Assembly: GCF_014873755.1 (NCBI RefSeq)
Contig: NZ_JADBEG010000001.1
Coordinates: 9,798,501-9,862,500 of the forward strand
DNA from: Amycolatopsis lexingtonensis
Lineage (GTDB): Bacteria > Actinomycetota > Actinomycetes > Mycobacteriales > Pseudonocardiaceae
Direction: 5' to 3'
Length of the DNA: 64,000 bases
Below the pieces are notes generated by a model, which made no database searches, had not been told where the DNA came from, and was given only the letters and a program-made list of their open reading frames with translations. Each line of letters begins with the position of its first letter. The first letter of the stretch is position 1. Of this stretch, positions 54,134 to 63,572 are shown piece after piece. Position numbers and translations under genes: made by a program.

Positions 54134-54218
54134 GCGCCCCAATGTGGCCTTCGGTGCGTCTCGCGCACCCAAGGCGGCCTTCGGTGCGTCGGACGCAACC
54201 AAGGCCGCCTTGGGGCGC
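54134..54218. repeat. 85-bp hairpin element, family A, copy 4 (sequence variant)
   Basis: Same three-module length as copies 1 and 2, but the stem reads GGCCTTCGG/AAGGCCGCC instead of GGCGTTCGG/AACGCCACA. Both arms changed together, so pairing is kept. Confidence 0.85.
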
Positions 54219-54222
54219 TCGG

Positions 54223-55980
54223 CTACTCGGCCAGTAGCTCCTGCAGCTCCCGCACCGCGACCGCCAGTTCGTCGGCGAAGCGGTGCATCTCCGCCGAGAC
54301 GTGCTTCGGCGTGCTCAGGTAGATGTTCCAGCGGTCCGGCAGCAGCACGTACGCGATGCCGATGCACTGCGGGCTCGTCGAGCCGAACCCGAAGTACTGG
54401 ATGTTGACCGACGGCGCCGAGCTGGTGCTCAGGTAGTCGTCGCGCATCTTGAGCCAGCCCGGCGACGAATAGAGCGCCGGCTCCGAAGTGTCCCCGCGGC
54501 GTTTCCCGATCAGCTGCAGCTCCCACAGGTGCTGCTCGGGCGCGTCCCCGGCCTGGCACTCCTTCGCGCGGGCCACGTGCTTCGCCGCCGCCGCGCGGAA
54601 CGCGGTGCGCTTCTCCTCGGCGGACGCCGCCGGGTCGGTCATGACGTCGGCGAAGCGCACGACCTCCGGAGTGACGACCCGCATGGCTTCGGTGCGGCCG
54701 TTCTGGAACTGCCGGGTGGCGATCGACTCGTACGTCGCCCCCGTCAGGCCCTTCGCGCGGCGGTGCGCCAGCTGGTAGGACATCTGCGCGAACGCGTCCG
54801 GCGACATCCCGAGCTCCTTGGCCCGGTTCGCCCCGAAGCCGAACGACACCGTCTGCGTCGCGGTCGCGTCCGCGTACGCCCGGAAGGCGATCCCGGCCGC
54901 CAGCGCGTCTTCGCGGAGGGAATCGGTCAGCGTGAAGTCGACCGGCTCGTAGCCCGGGATCCCCGAGGCCGGCTCGCGCTCCGCCCGCGAACCGCTCAGC
55001 AGCGCGTCGGTGAAGCCGAGGATCGTGGTGCCGTCGAGTTCGCAGTGCTCGACGTTGATCCCCGCGGTGCCGTCTTCGAACACGATCAGCGACACGGCCT
55101 TGTCGTACCAGCGGTTGTCGCCGTACAGCAGCCGGTCGGCCGCCTCGAGCGTGTCCGACGGGGCGAAGTCGTCCAGGCACAGGCAGAACAGCGCGGTCTC
55201 GATCGTCTCCAGGGAGGCCGCGTTGCCCGCGTCGATCAGCGCGGTCCGCGAAACCGCCCACTCCGCACGCGCCTTCGTCGTGAAGTGCCCGGCCGGGACT
55301 TCGGCGACGCGATCGTCCTTGAGGATCGCGCGCAGTCCTTCCGCCAGCTGCGCCGGCGAGTACGGCCGGCCGTCACCGGCGATGACGTCCATCCGGAACG
55401 GGGTGTCGTGGTGGAACACGACGATGTGCCGCTCCCGCGACGGCCCTTCCCAGCCTTCGCGGTACGGCGTGCGCGCGGTGTCCAGCACCTGGCCCGGGAT
55501 GCGCGTCGCCGAGAACAGGTACTTGTGCTGCACCATCGACTGCGGCGCGCCGCGCAGCAGCACCGGCGGCACCTGCTCCTCGTCGAGCTTCAGCTTGTAG
55601 TCCACGGCGGACGCGGTCAGCTCGGCCGCGCGTTCCACCTGGCCCAGCGGAGAGTCCTGGAACAGGAAGAAGAAGTTGGCGTTGAGCGCGATCCGGTCGC
55701 GGCGGCCGAGGTAGCGGTACGGCCAGAACGTGTCGAGCCAGCTGCGCACCCCGGGCGACCGGTCGTACTCCTCGAGCGCGGCCTGCAGCCCGTGCGCGGG
55801 GCTGTCCGGCGAAAGGAACTCCGCCACGGCCGCTTCGGTTTCGGCCAGCTCGTCCGGGGTCAGCAGCGGGGCGCACCACTCGAGGAAGCGGCGGCCGCTG
55901 TCCTCCAGCGTGGGAACGGGGACGCGGGGGAGCCGCTCCTCGTTGCCGAAGGTGCGGGTGGACCATTCCGGACTGCTCAC
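54223..55980 (-). CDS. Choline/carnitine O-acyltransferase
   Basis: 585 residues, the full length of eukaryotic carnitine/choline acyltransferases and rare in bacteria. The N-terminal LPRVPVPTLEDSGRRFLEWC block, YGDNRWYDKAVSLIVF, the catalytic histidine His312 in VEHCELDGT, and the C-terminal FGFGSTSPQCIGIAYVLLPD and STS motif are all present. It moves an acyl group between CoA and the hydroxyl of a quaternary ammonium compound. The GTG at 55980 is preferred because AAGGA lies 5 bases before it; the ATG at 55986 would leave no spacer. Third gene of an operon with a 2-oxoglutarate oxygenase and a methyltransferase, which could build the hydroxylated, N-methylated acceptor. Cytosolic. Confidence 0.88.
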   Translation of the reverse strand: MSSPEWSTRTFGNEERLPRVPVPTLEDSGRRFLEWCAPLLTPDELAETEAAVAEFLSPDSPAHGLQAALEEYDRSPGVRSWLDTFWPYRYLGRRDRIALNANFFFLFQDSPLGQVERAAELTASAVDYKLKLDEEQVPPVLLRGAPQSMVQHKYLFSATRIPGQVLDTARTPYREGWEGPSRERHIVVFHHDTPFRMDVIAGDGRPYSPAQLAEGLRAILKDDRVAEVPAGHFTTKARAEWAVSRTALIDAGNAASLETIETALFCLCLDDFAPSDTLEAADRLLYGDNRWYDKAVSLIVFEDGTAGINVEHCELDGTTILGFTDALLSGSRAEREPASGIPGYEPVDFTLTDSLREDALAAGIAFRAYADATATQTVSFGFGANRAKELGMSPDAFAQMSYQLAHRRAKGLTGATYESIATRQFQNGRTEAMRVVTPEVVRFADVMTDPAASAEEKRTAFRAAAAKHVARAKECQAGDAPEQHLWELQLIGKRRGDTSEPALYSSPGWLKMRDDYLSTSSAPSVNIQYFGFGSTSPQCIGIAYVLLPDRWNIYLSTPKHVSAEMHRFADELAVAVRELQELLAE

Positions 55981-55991
55981 GATCATCCTTC

Positions 55992-56804
55992 TCAGCGGGT
56001 TTCGAGCGCGGTGGCCAAGGCGTCCGCGCCTTCGGGACGGGAAACGAACAACCGGGCGTAGAGCCATCCTTCGGACTCGAGCCCGGTGGGGTCGACGCCG
56101 GCGGCGCCGAGGGTGTCGAGGATCTGCGTCTGCTCCTCGGCGGAGGCGAACCGCCGCTGCCGGAACACCCCGCCGACTTCGGCGGTCTCGTAGCCCAGCC
56201 CGGCCAGGCTGTCGGCGACCGGGTCGTAGGAGAACATCCGCAGCACGAAGTGCGCCATCCACGGCCGCGCGCCGCGCGCGATCCGGGCGAGCGTCTTCTC
56301 GGTGACGTAGCCGACGCAGCCGGTGGAGACGACGAGGTCGACGTCGTCGAGGAGCTTCCGCTGGGTGCTGTCCGGGTCTTCGCGCTCGAGGTCGGCGTGG
56401 ATCGCCTCGTCGAGGAACCCGGCGGAAAGCGCGTACTCGAGCGCGGGCGCCGACGCGTCGAGGCCGTAGAAGCGCGGGCCGCCGTCGTCGACGATCTTCG
56501 CCCGGTCCGCCTCGATCAGCGACGCGTGGTCCAGCGCGGTCACCGCCGGATCGGTGTAGTGGGCGTACAGGTCGTCCATCGTGGCGTCGCACCGCACGAG
56601 CGCCGCGTTGACCCCGTAGGAGCAGCCGACGTCGAGCACGGTCGGCTGCTGGGCGGGGTGTTCGGCGATCAGCTTCGCGAAGTAGGGCTTCGCGAGCTGC
56701 GGGATGTGGTAGTCCACGCGCCGCAGCGTGCCGAAGAACGGGCGCGGGTCGGGTGCGGTGTAGATGTGGTCGAAGGAGATCTTGCCGGTCGAGTCGAAAG
56801 GCAC
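55992..56804 (-). CDS. SAM-dependent methyltransferase in the acyltransferase operon
   Basis: 270 residues. Motif I is VLDVGCSYGVNAAL (about 56-69), with a FYGLDASAPALEYAL strand 2 and VSTGCVGYVTEKTLARI. The N-terminal FDHIYTAPDPRPFFGTLRRVDYHIP segment marks a subfamily I have no function for. GTG at 56804 with AGGAG 8 bases upstream; 19 bases after the oxygenase stop and 11 before the acyltransferase. N-methylation of an amino-acid-like substrate would fit the choline/carnitine acyltransferase downstream, but this is inference. Confidence 0.78.
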   Translation of the reverse strand: MPFDSTGKISFDHIYTAPDPRPFFGTLRRVDYHIPQLAKPYFAKLIAEHPAQQPTVLDVGCSYGVNAALVRCDATMDDLYAHYTDPAVTALDHASLIEADRAKIVDDGGPRFYGLDASAPALEYALSAGFLDEAIHADLEREDPDSTQRKLLDDVDLVVSTGCVGYVTEKTLARIARGARPWMAHFVLRMFSYDPVADSLAGLGYETAEVGGVFRQRRFASAEEQTQILDTLGAAGVDPTGLESEGWLYARLFVSRPEGADALATALETR

Positions 56805-56823
56805 GGGCCAGGCTCCTGATCTC

Positions 56824-57681
56824 TTAGTCGAGCAGTTCGTCGCTGCGGACGGTGCGTCCGGTGACGTGTGCGGGCAGGGTCCGGCCGAACAGCTGCCTGG
56901 TCCGCTCCGCGCTGCCGATCACCCCCGGGCGCTCGCTGTAGGCGAAGATCGCGGAATGCCGCGCGATCGCGCCCTCCACCGTACTCACCCGGTGCAAGGC
57001 GAAGCGACCCTGGAAGAGCTGAAGATCGCCCGGACGTAGGTCGAGGCGCTGGACCGGATGGGTGCCGTCCTCCCGGAGCACGGCGCGGACCGCGGGGAAG
57101 TTCTCGTCCGTGGTGGACCGGATGTTGGGGCAGTATTCGAAGGTGCCGCCCGCTTCCGCGGCCTGCGTCAACATGCTGACGGTGTAGGCGTTGGTGTCGA
57201 AGTGCCACGGGTGCGCGCGGCCGGGCGCGATCACGTTGAGCGTCAGCCCGGCGAGCGGGTCGGCCAGCTCGTGCAGTTCCGGCAGGCCGAAGCAGTCGGC
57301 GACGAACCGCTGGAACAGCGGGCTGGTGTAGAGCCGGTCGATGATCGACGACGCGGGGATGCGGTCGCGGGCGACGAAGGCGTTGCCGCGTTCCATGATC
57401 GTCCGGCCGGGGTGGTCACGGGGCAGCGGCTCGTCGATCGCGGTGTTGTAGGCGTTGACCTTTTCGATCTTCGTGTAGGCGTGCGGTTCGAGTTCGGCGC
57501 ACTCGGTGCGCAGGACCTCCCGCAGTTCCGGCCGGATGAAGTCGGCGAGGACGCTGCAGCCGACTTCGGCCAGGTCCGCGCGCGTGCGGTCGACGGCTGC
57601 CCGCCAGGCAGCGCTTCCCGGCTCGGTGAGCGGGTAGCGCTCGGTGTCGACCATGCCCAAGGTATCCACGGAGGTGCTCAA
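56824..57681 (-). CDS. 2-oxoglutarate/Fe(II)-dependent oxygenase
   Basis: 285 residues of the cupin-fold Fe(II)/2OG superfamily. The facial triad is His160 and Asp162 (HPWHFDTN) with distal His230 (LHRVSTVEG); Arg241 is a candidate 2-oxoglutarate anchor. The pattern around it (LAGLTLNVIAPG, GGTFEYCPNIRS, RPGDLQLFQGR, AIFAYSERPGVIG) resembles a family I associate with free-amino-acid hydroxylases and the BesD-type halogenases, but Asp162 is kept, so hydroxylation rather than halogenation is expected. The TTG at 57681 is chosen because AAAGGGA lies 5 bases upstream; ATG 57654 has no such site and GTG 57756 adds a non-homologous tail. First gene of the operon. Confidence 0.82.
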   Translation of the reverse strand: MSTSVDTLGMVDTERYPLTEPGSAAWRAAVDRTRADLAEVGCSVLADFIRPELREVLRTECAELEPHAYTKIEKVNAYNTAIDEPLPRDHPGRTIMERGNAFVARDRIPASSIIDRLYTSPLFQRFVADCFGLPELHELADPLAGLTLNVIAPGRAHPWHFDTNAYTVSMLTQAAEAGGTFEYCPNIRSTTDENFPAVRAVLREDGTHPVQRLDLRPGDLQLFQGRFALHRVSTVEGAIARHSAIFAYSERPGVIGSAERTRQLFGRTLPAHVTGRTVRSDELLD

Positions 57682-57794
57682 CGAAGTCCCTTTCGGCAGG
57701 TGAAGCTTCGGTGCTTGCCCTGGTCGTGAAAGGAAAGAGTTAGCACAGATCGTCACCGCTCACCCGTGCGTTTGTGAGCGGTGACACAAGGTCA

Positions 57795-58325
57795 TCAGTT
57801 GCCGATTTCGGTGGCCCACGAACTGAGCGTGACGGTGTCCGTGGTGCCCAGGTCGGTGTCGAGAGGCTGCTTTTGCTCATGTTCGCCGGGAACCGGCACC
57901 ACCGAAATCGCCGCGCCCGTGCGCGTGTCGCCGGAGGTGACGGTGGCCGACCAGGCGAGCACGGCCACGACCTTCGCGCCCGGTTGGACGGTCAGGTCCT
58001 GCGGGCCGAGGTCCCGCGCGAAGTACGAAGTCCCGTGCTCGACCTTGACATCCAGCGGCGTTCCGTCGCCCGCCAGGACTTTCAGGTCCGGGTAGCCGGT
58101 GACCTTTCGCGGCCGGGTGTCCAGGTTGGTCAGCGTCAGCACGCTGGCGCGGTGGCCGAGCCCGGCTTCCACCGGTCCGACCGAAAGGGACAGCCCGCTC
58201 GACGGCGGCGGCGCGTAGGTCGGGCTCGGCGTCACCGTGGGCACGGGCGGCGGTGGTGGTGCCGGACTGTCACAGCCCGCCAAGAGCGCGACGAGCAAAA
58301 GCGGCACGATGCGAGAAACCCCCAT
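57795..58325 (-). CDS. DUF4232-type lipoprotein
   Basis: 176 residues. A lipoprotein signal (LLLVALLAGC, lipid Cys18) is followed by a Pro/Thr-rich linker and a DUF4232 beta-sandwich (LSLSVGPVEAGLGHRASVLTLTN; VTGYPDLKVL). Such proteins are anchored outside the membrane in actinobacteria; function unknown. Single gene followed upstream by two hairpin elements. Confidence 0.83.
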   Translation of the reverse strand: MGVSRIVPLLLVALLAGCDSPAPPPPPVPTVTPSPTYAPPPSSGLSLSVGPVEAGLGHRASVLTLTNLDTRPRKVTGYPDLKVLAGDGTPLDVKVEHGTSYFARDLGPQDLTVQPGAKVVAVLAWSATVTSGDTRTGAAISVVPVPGEHEQKQPLDTDLGTTDTVTLSSWATEIGN

Positions 58326-58368
58326 GGGGCCGAAGGTTAGCGCGGCGGGGGCGGCTGGTCGCGGGAGC

Positions 58369-58421
58369 GTCGCGAATGACTCATTCGCGGCTCCGGCGGT
58401 CTCGAATGAGTCATTCGCGAC
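58369..58421. repeat. Paired-palindrome hairpin element, family B, copy 4 (GAATGA core, CGCG flanks)
   Basis: 19-bp perfect arms (58369-58387 with 58403-58421), each containing CGAATGASTCATTCG. The core is shared with the TGAATGASTCATTCA copies while flanking bases changed in a pairing-preserving way. Confidence 0.88.
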
Positions 58422-58474
58422 CTGGTGCGGTCCGACCGAGCCGGCGGCGGCCCGCGCCCCACCGGCTCCGCGGT

Positions 58475-58527
58475 GTCTTGAATGAGTCATTCAGGACCTC
58501 CGGTGACCTGAATGACTCATTCAAGAC
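58475..58527. repeat. Paired-palindrome hairpin element, family B, copy 5
   Basis: 21-bp perfect arms (58475-58495 with 58507-58527) identical in sequence to the arms of copy 1 at 15005. Just downstream of fbiC, so it may end that transcript. Confidence 0.9.
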
Positions 58528-58542
58528 GTCGGCAGACCTACC

Positions 58543-61140
58543 TCACGGGGTCAGCAGCGGCAGCAGCGGCTTGCGCACCGCCGTCGCGACGCCGTCCGAA
58601 GCCGCCGCCGCGGCGAGCCGCTCGGCCGACGGCCGTCCGTAGCCCGTCGTGCGCTGCACGAGGGGGCGGCCCAGTGGTTCGACCATCGCGCGCATGTCGC
58701 TGATCGTCTTGTACGACCCGTTCGACGCACCCGCCATCCGGCTGATCGTCTCCTCCATCAGCGTGCCGCCGATGTCGTTGACGCCGCCCTGCAGCACCGC
58801 GCGGCTGCCCTCTTCGCCCAGCTTCACCCAGGAGCTCTGGATGTTGTCGATCATGCCGTGCAGCAGGAGCCGGGACAGCGCGTGCACCGCGCGGTTCTCG
58901 CGCAGCGTCGTGCCGGGACGGGCGAGGCCGGCCAGGTAGATCGGCGCGCTCTGGTGGATGAACGGCAGCAGCACGAACTCGCTGAACCCGCGCCGGCCGT
59001 GCTTCTCCAGGCCTTCGCGCTGCAGCCGCGCGAGCAGCTTCAGGTGCGCGACCCAGTGCGCGGGCGTGTCGACGTGGCCGTACATCATCGTCGACGTCGT
59101 CGGCAGCCCGACCTCGTGCGCGGTCGTGACGACCTTGATCCACTCCGACGTCGGCAGCTTGCCCTTGGTGAGCACCCAGCGGACGTCGTCGTCGAGGATC
59201 TCCGCGGCCGTGCCCGGCAGGGAGTCCACACCGGCCTCTTTCGCCTTGATCAGCCAATCGCGAAGCGACAGGTTGGTCCGCGAAGCGCCGTTCACGACCT
59301 CCATCGGGCTGTAGGAGTGCAGGTGGATCTCCGGCTGACGCCGCTTGACCTCGGCCGCGAGGTCGAAGTACGCGGTGCCCGGCAGGTCCGGGTGGATGCC
59401 GCCCTGCATGCAGATCTCGGTCGCGCCCGCGGCCCACGCCTCGTCGACGCGGTCGCCGACCTGCTCCAGGGAAAGCGTGTACGCGTCGGCGTCGGTGCGA
59501 CGCTGCGCGAAGGCGCAGAAGCGGCAACCCGTGTAGCAGACGTTGGTGAAGTTGATGTTCCGCGTGACGACGAACGTGATGTCGTCCCCGACGGTCTCGC
59601 GGCGCAGGTCATCAGCCAGCCGCGTGAACGCGTCCAGCTCCTTGCCGTCGGCGTGCAGGAGCGCCAGTGCGGCGTCGTCGGACAGCCCGGCCGGGTCCTT
59701 TTCCGCGCTGCGCAACGCTTCCAGGATGTCCGTGTCGAACTTCTGCGGCCCGGTCTTGATCCGGTCGCCGATCTCCTTCCAGTCCCCGTAGACGGAGTCG
59801 AAGTCGCTGCGGCGGTCCTCGGTGCGGCCGCTGGTGTCGATCTCGGTGTGCAGGTCGGTGCGGCCGGACTCCTGCCAGCCGCCGTCCGGCTCCTGCCACG
59901 GGATGCCCACCGGCATCGCGCCTTCGCGGGCCATCCCGGTGTCGTAGTCGACGAGCGCGGCGACGTGCCGGGTGATCCGCGGGTCCAGCCACGGCTCGCC
60001 GGCCTTGACGTACTCCGGGTAGATGGTGAGCCGTTCCTTGAGCTCGAAGCCGGCCTTCTCGGTGCGGCGGGCGAGCTCGTCGATCTGCGGCCACGCGCGT
60101 TCCGGGTTCACGTGGTCCGGGGTCAGCGGCGAGACGCCACCCCAGTCGTCGATGCCGGCACGGATCATCAGGTCGTACTGGCTGCCGATCAGGTTCGGCG
60201 GCGCCTGGATACGCATCTTCGGGCCGAGCACCAGCCGCGCGACGGCGATGTTCGCGGCGAGTTCTTCGAGGTCGGCGTCCGGCGTCGCGCGCATCTTCGT
60301 GTCCGGCTTGGCCCGGAAGTTCTGGACGATGACTTCCTGGATGCCGCCGTAGGTCTTGGCGATCTTGCGGATCTCGAACAGCGCGTCCGCGCGCTCCTCG
60401 AACGTCTCGCCGATGCCGATCAGGACACCGGTGGTGAACGGCACGCTGCTGCGTCCGGCGTCTTCGAGCACCCGCAACCGGACCGCTGGATCCTTGTCGG
60501 GCGAGCCGTAGTGCGGGCCGCCCTTTTCGCTCCACAGCCGGGTCGCCGTGGTCTCCAGCATCATGCCCATCGACGGCGCGACCGGCTTGAGCCGCTGGAA
60601 GTCCTGCCAGGTCAGCACGCCCGGGTTGAGGTGGGGCAGCAGGCCGGTCTCTTCGAGGACGCGGATCGCCATCGCGCGGACGTAGGAGAGCGTGTCGTCG
60701 TAGCCGTGCGCGTCCAGCCACTCGCGCGCGGCTTTCCAGCGGTCCTCGGGCCGGTCGCCGAGCGTGAAGAGGGCTTCCTTGCAGCCCATCTCCGCGCCCT
60801 TGCGGGCGATGTCGAGGACCTCGTCCGGCGAGAGGAACGGCGATTCGAGCCGGCCCGGCACCGTGACGAACGTGCAGTAGCCGCAGCGGTCGCGGCACAG
60901 CCGGGTCAGCGGGATGAACACCTTGCGGCTGTAGGTGATGATGCCGGCGCGCCCGGCCTCGGCCAGGCCCGCGTCGCGGATGCGCGACGCGTACTCGGAA
61001 AGCTTCCCCAGGTCTTCGCCGCGGGCGTGCAGCAGGACGGCCGCCTCGGCTACGTCGAGTGTCTTCCCGTCACGCGCCCGGGCGAGCGCGCGGCGCATCG
61101 CGGAGGCGGTCGGGGTGGTGGCGTCGGGTTCGGGTCCCAT
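58543..61140 (-). CDS. fbiC: FO synthase (CofG-CofH fusion), coenzyme F420 biosynthesis
   Basis: 865-residue fusion typical of actinobacteria (Mycobacterium FbiC about 856). Two radical SAM halves each carry a CxxxCxxC cluster ligand set: Cys82/86/89 (CRDRCGYC) in the CofG half and CYTGCRFC (about residue 560) in the CofH half. They join tyrosine with 5-amino-6-ribitylaminouracil to make the deazaflavin FO, precursor of F420. The product would serve the LLM, Ddn-like and perhaps PNPOx-fold proteins in this window. ATG at 61140; a GTG three codons upstream is possible. Divergent from the transposase-like gene. Confidence 0.95.
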   Translation of the reverse strand: MGPEPDATTPTASAMRRALARARDGKTLDVAEAAVLLHARGEDLGKLSEYASRIRDAGLAEAGRAGIITYSRKVFIPLTRLCRDRCGYCTFVTVPGRLESPFLSPDEVLDIARKGAEMGCKEALFTLGDRPEDRWKAAREWLDAHGYDDTLSYVRAMAIRVLEETGLLPHLNPGVLTWQDFQRLKPVAPSMGMMLETTATRLWSEKGGPHYGSPDKDPAVRLRVLEDAGRSSVPFTTGVLIGIGETFEERADALFEIRKIAKTYGGIQEVIVQNFRAKPDTKMRATPDADLEELAANIAVARLVLGPKMRIQAPPNLIGSQYDLMIRAGIDDWGGVSPLTPDHVNPERAWPQIDELARRTEKAGFELKERLTIYPEYVKAGEPWLDPRITRHVAALVDYDTGMAREGAMPVGIPWQEPDGGWQESGRTDLHTEIDTSGRTEDRRSDFDSVYGDWKEIGDRIKTGPQKFDTDILEALRSAEKDPAGLSDDAALALLHADGKELDAFTRLADDLRRETVGDDITFVVTRNINFTNVCYTGCRFCAFAQRRTDADAYTLSLEQVGDRVDEAWAAGATEICMQGGIHPDLPGTAYFDLAAEVKRRQPEIHLHSYSPMEVVNGASRTNLSLRDWLIKAKEAGVDSLPGTAAEILDDDVRWVLTKGKLPTSEWIKVVTTAHEVGLPTTSTMMYGHVDTPAHWVAHLKLLARLQREGLEKHGRRGFSEFVLLPFIHQSAPIYLAGLARPGTTLRENRAVHALSRLLLHGMIDNIQSSWVKLGEEGSRAVLQGGVNDIGGTLMEETISRMAGASNGSYKTISDMRAMVEPLGRPLVQRTTGYGRPSAERLAAAAASDGVATAVRKPLLPLLTP

Positions 61141-61248
61141 TCCACCCACGCTAGGACCGTCCTCGCGCGACCAGCCAGTGTGCGTTGCGCACCTGGCTGC
61201 GGTTGTACCCGGACGTGATCGTCGTCGCAGGTCAGCGCGCTCGGCGGG

Positions 61249-61277
61249 TTGTCGATCACCGGTGCGAGGTGTATTAC
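61249..61277 (+). promoter_or_regulatory. Candidate promoter of the transposase-like gene
   Basis: TTGTCG (61249-61254), 17-bp spacer, TATTAC (61272-61277). Transcription would begin about 7 bases later, at the GTG at 61285, suggesting a leaderless mRNA. Confidence 0.45.
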
Positions 61278-61284
61278 CTAAAGG

Positions 61285-62829
61285 GTGGCATCTGTGGTCG
61301 GCAAGAAGATCGGCGGCCGGACGTACTACTACCTGGCGGAGTCCGCCCGGGTCGACGGCAAGCCCCGGGTGGTGACCCAGCGTTATCTCGGCACGGCCGA
61401 CGAGATCGCCCGGGCGGTCCCGGGCGGCGAACCGGCCGCGGCGTCGCACCGGACGTACGGCGACGTCGCGGCGGTGTGGGCGACGCTGTCCCGGCTGGAC
61501 TTCGTCCGCCGCGTCGACGACGTCGTGCGTTCGAAGCCGTCGCTGGGACTGATCCTGGCCGTGGCGGTGCTGCACCGCGCGACCGCGCCGGAGACGCCGA
61601 TCGGCGAGTGGTGGGAAACGAGCGCGGCCGCGGACCTGGTCCGGCTGTCCACAGTGGATGGTCTGTGGCGGGCGCTGGAACGCTTGACGCCGGAGCGGAT
61701 CGCGGGCATCGAGGAGACCGTTTCCACCGCCGTCCTCGAGACGCTCGACGACCACGAGGCCCTCGCCGTCGACGTCCCGCAGTTCGCCGTGTTCGCCCCC
61801 GCGGACTGCACACTGCCCTCGGCCTGCCGGGAGGTGCTCGCCGGTGTGGGGCTGCGCGTCACCCGTGACGGCGCCATCCCGCTGGCCTCGCGGCTGTACC
61901 GCCGCGACAACGCCCCGACGTTCGCCGCGCTGACCGGCGAGCTGGGCCCGGCGACGCTGGTCTTCCACGCCGGGCAGGCCGCGCAGCTCGACCTCGGTTC
62001 CCGCAGCGGGTTCGTCGGCTCGCTGCCGCTGACCGACCACCCGGAGCTGCTGACGCAGCCCGCGTCCGCCCGCAAGCGCGTCGACCCCGAGCGGTTCGCC
62101 GGGCTCACCGCGCTGGACACGCACGCGGTGGTCGACGGTGTCCGCCGCCGGGTGATCCTGACCCACTCGGCGACCCTGCACGCGGCCCAGTCCCGGGCGT
62201 TCGCCGACGAGCTGGCCACCACCACCCGCGAGCTGGACGGCCTGGCCGCGGCGCTGGCCGCCGGCACCCACCGCGGCGACCGCGCGCAGGTGCACGCCGA
62301 AATCGGCCGGGTCACGCGGGGCCGGCGCATCGAACGCGTCCTCACCGCCGTGCTCAGCGGCACCCGGCCCGGCGAGATCCGGGTGGAACGGCGGATCGAC
62401 GCCGCCGCCCTGGCCCGGCTGGACGACGAGTTCTTCGGCAAGCAGGTGCTGGTCACCGACCGGGACTGGCCGGTCGGCGACGTCGTCACGGCCTACCGCG
62501 CCCGCACTCACCTCGAGTCGACGTTCCGCTGGCTGACCGGGCCCGCGCTCACCGGCCCGACCCCGCGCTGGGAGTGGACGCGCGCGCGGATCGCGGCCCA
62601 CGGCCTGGTGTCGGTGCTGGCGGCGACGGTGACCCACCTGATGCGCCGCGAGGCGGACCGGGCGGGCATGAACCTGTCGGTCCGGGAGCTGCTGGACCGG
62701 CTCGCGGGCATCGGCGAGCTGGTACTGACGTACCCGTCGACCGGCGGGCGGCCGCGGACCAAGCGCCTGCTGACCGGGTCGGACCCGGAGCAGCAGGCGC
62801 TCCTCTCCTTGTTTCAGGACTCCCGGTAG
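61285..62829 (+). CDS. IS1634-like transposase protein, probably immobile/domesticated
   Basis: 514 residues. The N-terminal [27 protein letters not shown] and the later [39 protein letters not shown] segment follow IS4/IS1634-type DDE transposases; the latter holds the Y-(2)R-(3)E signature with the third catalytic residue. The first aspartate is probably the one in LAVDVPQF; the middle one is less clear. No terminal inverted repeats or target duplications are seen, and the gene's 3' end overlaps the convergent SDR gene by 16 bases, leaving no room for a right end. Start is GTG 61285 (leaderless) or GTG 61294 (AAAGGG upstream). Confidence 0.7.
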   Translation: MASVVGKKIGGRTYYYLAESARVDGKPRVVTQRYLGTADEIARAVPGGEPAAASHRTYGDVAAVWATLSRLDFVRRVDDVVRSKPSLGLILAVAVLHRATAPETPIGEWWETSAAADLVRLSTVDGLWRALERLTPERIAGIEETVSTAVLETLDDHEALAVDVPQFAVFAPADCTLPSACREVLAGVGLRVTRDGAIPLASRLYRRDNAPTFAALTGELGPATLVFHAGQAAQLDLGSRSGFVGSLPLTDHPELLTQPASARKRVDPERFAGLTALDTHAVVDGVRRRVILTHSATLHAAQSRAFADELATTTRELDGLAAALAAGTHRGDRAQVHAEIGRVTRGRRIERVLTAVLSGTRPGEIRVERRIDAAALARLDDEFFGKQVLVTDRDWPVGDVVTAYRARTHLESTFRWLTGPALTGPTPRWEWTRARIAAHGLVSVLAATVTHLMRREADRAGMNLSVRELLDRLAGIGELVLTYPSTGGRPRTKRLLTGSDPEQQALLSLFQDSR

Positions 62830-63572
62830 ATCTGCAGCGGTGAGAAGCTCTGCACCACCGGCATCAGCTCGATGACGTTGATGTTCACGTGCTTCGGCTG
62901 ACTCGCTGCCCAGTAGACGGACTCGGCGACGTCGTCCGCGGTCAGCGGCGTGGTGCCCTCGTAGACCTTGTCGGCCTTGGCCGCGTCGCCGTCGAAGCGG
63001 ACCTTCGAGAAGTCCGTGCCGCCGACCATGCCGGGCTCGACGTTCGTCACGCGGACGCCGGTGCCGTGCAGGTCGCTGCGCAGGTTGAGGCTGAACTGGT
63101 GGACGAACGCCTTGGTCGCGCCGTAGACGTTGCCACCGGGGTAGGGGTAGGTGCCGGCGATCGAGCCGATGTTGATGACGTGCCCGCGGCCGCGCTCGAC
63201 CATGCCGGGCAGCAGCGCGCGCGTGACGTGCGCGAGGCCGCGGACGTTGGTCGCGATCATCTGGTCCCAGTCGTCGAGGTGGGCCTGGTGGGCGGGCTCG
63301 AGGCCCTTGGCCAGGCCGGCGTTGTTGACCAGGACGTCGACGTTCTTCCAGTCCTCCGGGAGGGCTTCGACGGTGGTTTTGACCGCTTCGGGGTCGCTGA
63401 CGTCGAGCTTGACCGCGAGGACGGCGTCGCCGAGCTCGCCGGCCAGCTTCTCGAGCTTGTCCTCGCTGCGGGCGACGGCGATCACGCGGGCGCCCTCGGC
63501 GACGAACCGGCGCGCGATGGCGTCACCGAAGCCGGCGCTCGCGCCGGTCACGAACACGGTCTGCTGGGTCAT
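62814..63572 (-). CDS. Short-chain dehydrogenase, YdfG-like (3-hydroxy acid/L-allo-threonine dehydrogenase)
   Basis: 252 residues. [12 protein letters not shown] cofactor loop (9-20), NNAG (about 87), catalytic Ser in INIGSIAG, YxxxK in YGATK, and [16 protein letters not shown], which is typical of the YdfG/NADP-dependent 3-hydroxy acid dehydrogenase group oxidising serine, allo-threonine or 3-hydroxypropionate. It overlaps the upstream hydrolase gene by 4 bases (ATGA). Confidence 0.88.
   Translation of the reverse strand: MTQQTVFVTGASAGFGDAIARRFVAEGARVIAVARSEDKLEKLAGELGDAVLAVKLDVSDPEAVKTTVEALPEDWKNVDVLVNNAGLAKGLEPAHQAHLDDWDQMIATNVRGLAHVTRALLPGMVERGRGHVINIGSIAGTYPYPGGNVYGATKAFVHQFSLNLRSDLHGTGVRVTNVEPGMVGGTDFSKVRFDGDAAKADKVYEGTTPLTADDVAESVYWAASQPKHVNINVIELMPVVQSFSPLQIYRES

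Larger units (their letters stand above)
53957..54263. repeat. 41-bp direct repeats flanking a 266-bp hairpin-rich insertion
   Basis: Bases 53957-53997 and 54223-54263 are identical; a degenerate third copy lies at about 54062-54103. Each is the 3'-terminal coding sequence of the acyltransferase gene. Two family A hairpins lie between the copies. Without the insertion the hydrolase and acyltransferase genes would have overlapped tail to tail. Confidence 0.85.

Noticed and set aside
56824..57681. BesD-like radical halogenase
   Set aside because: The iron-binding aspartate is present (HFD, residue 162), whereas halogenases have Gly or Ala there; hydroxylation is the expected chemistry.
54223..57681. 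Complete carnitine biosynthesis pathway
   Set aside because: Only one 2-oxoglutarate oxygenase is present and there is no aldolase or aldehyde dehydrogenase, so the eukaryotic trimethyllysine route is not encoded here.
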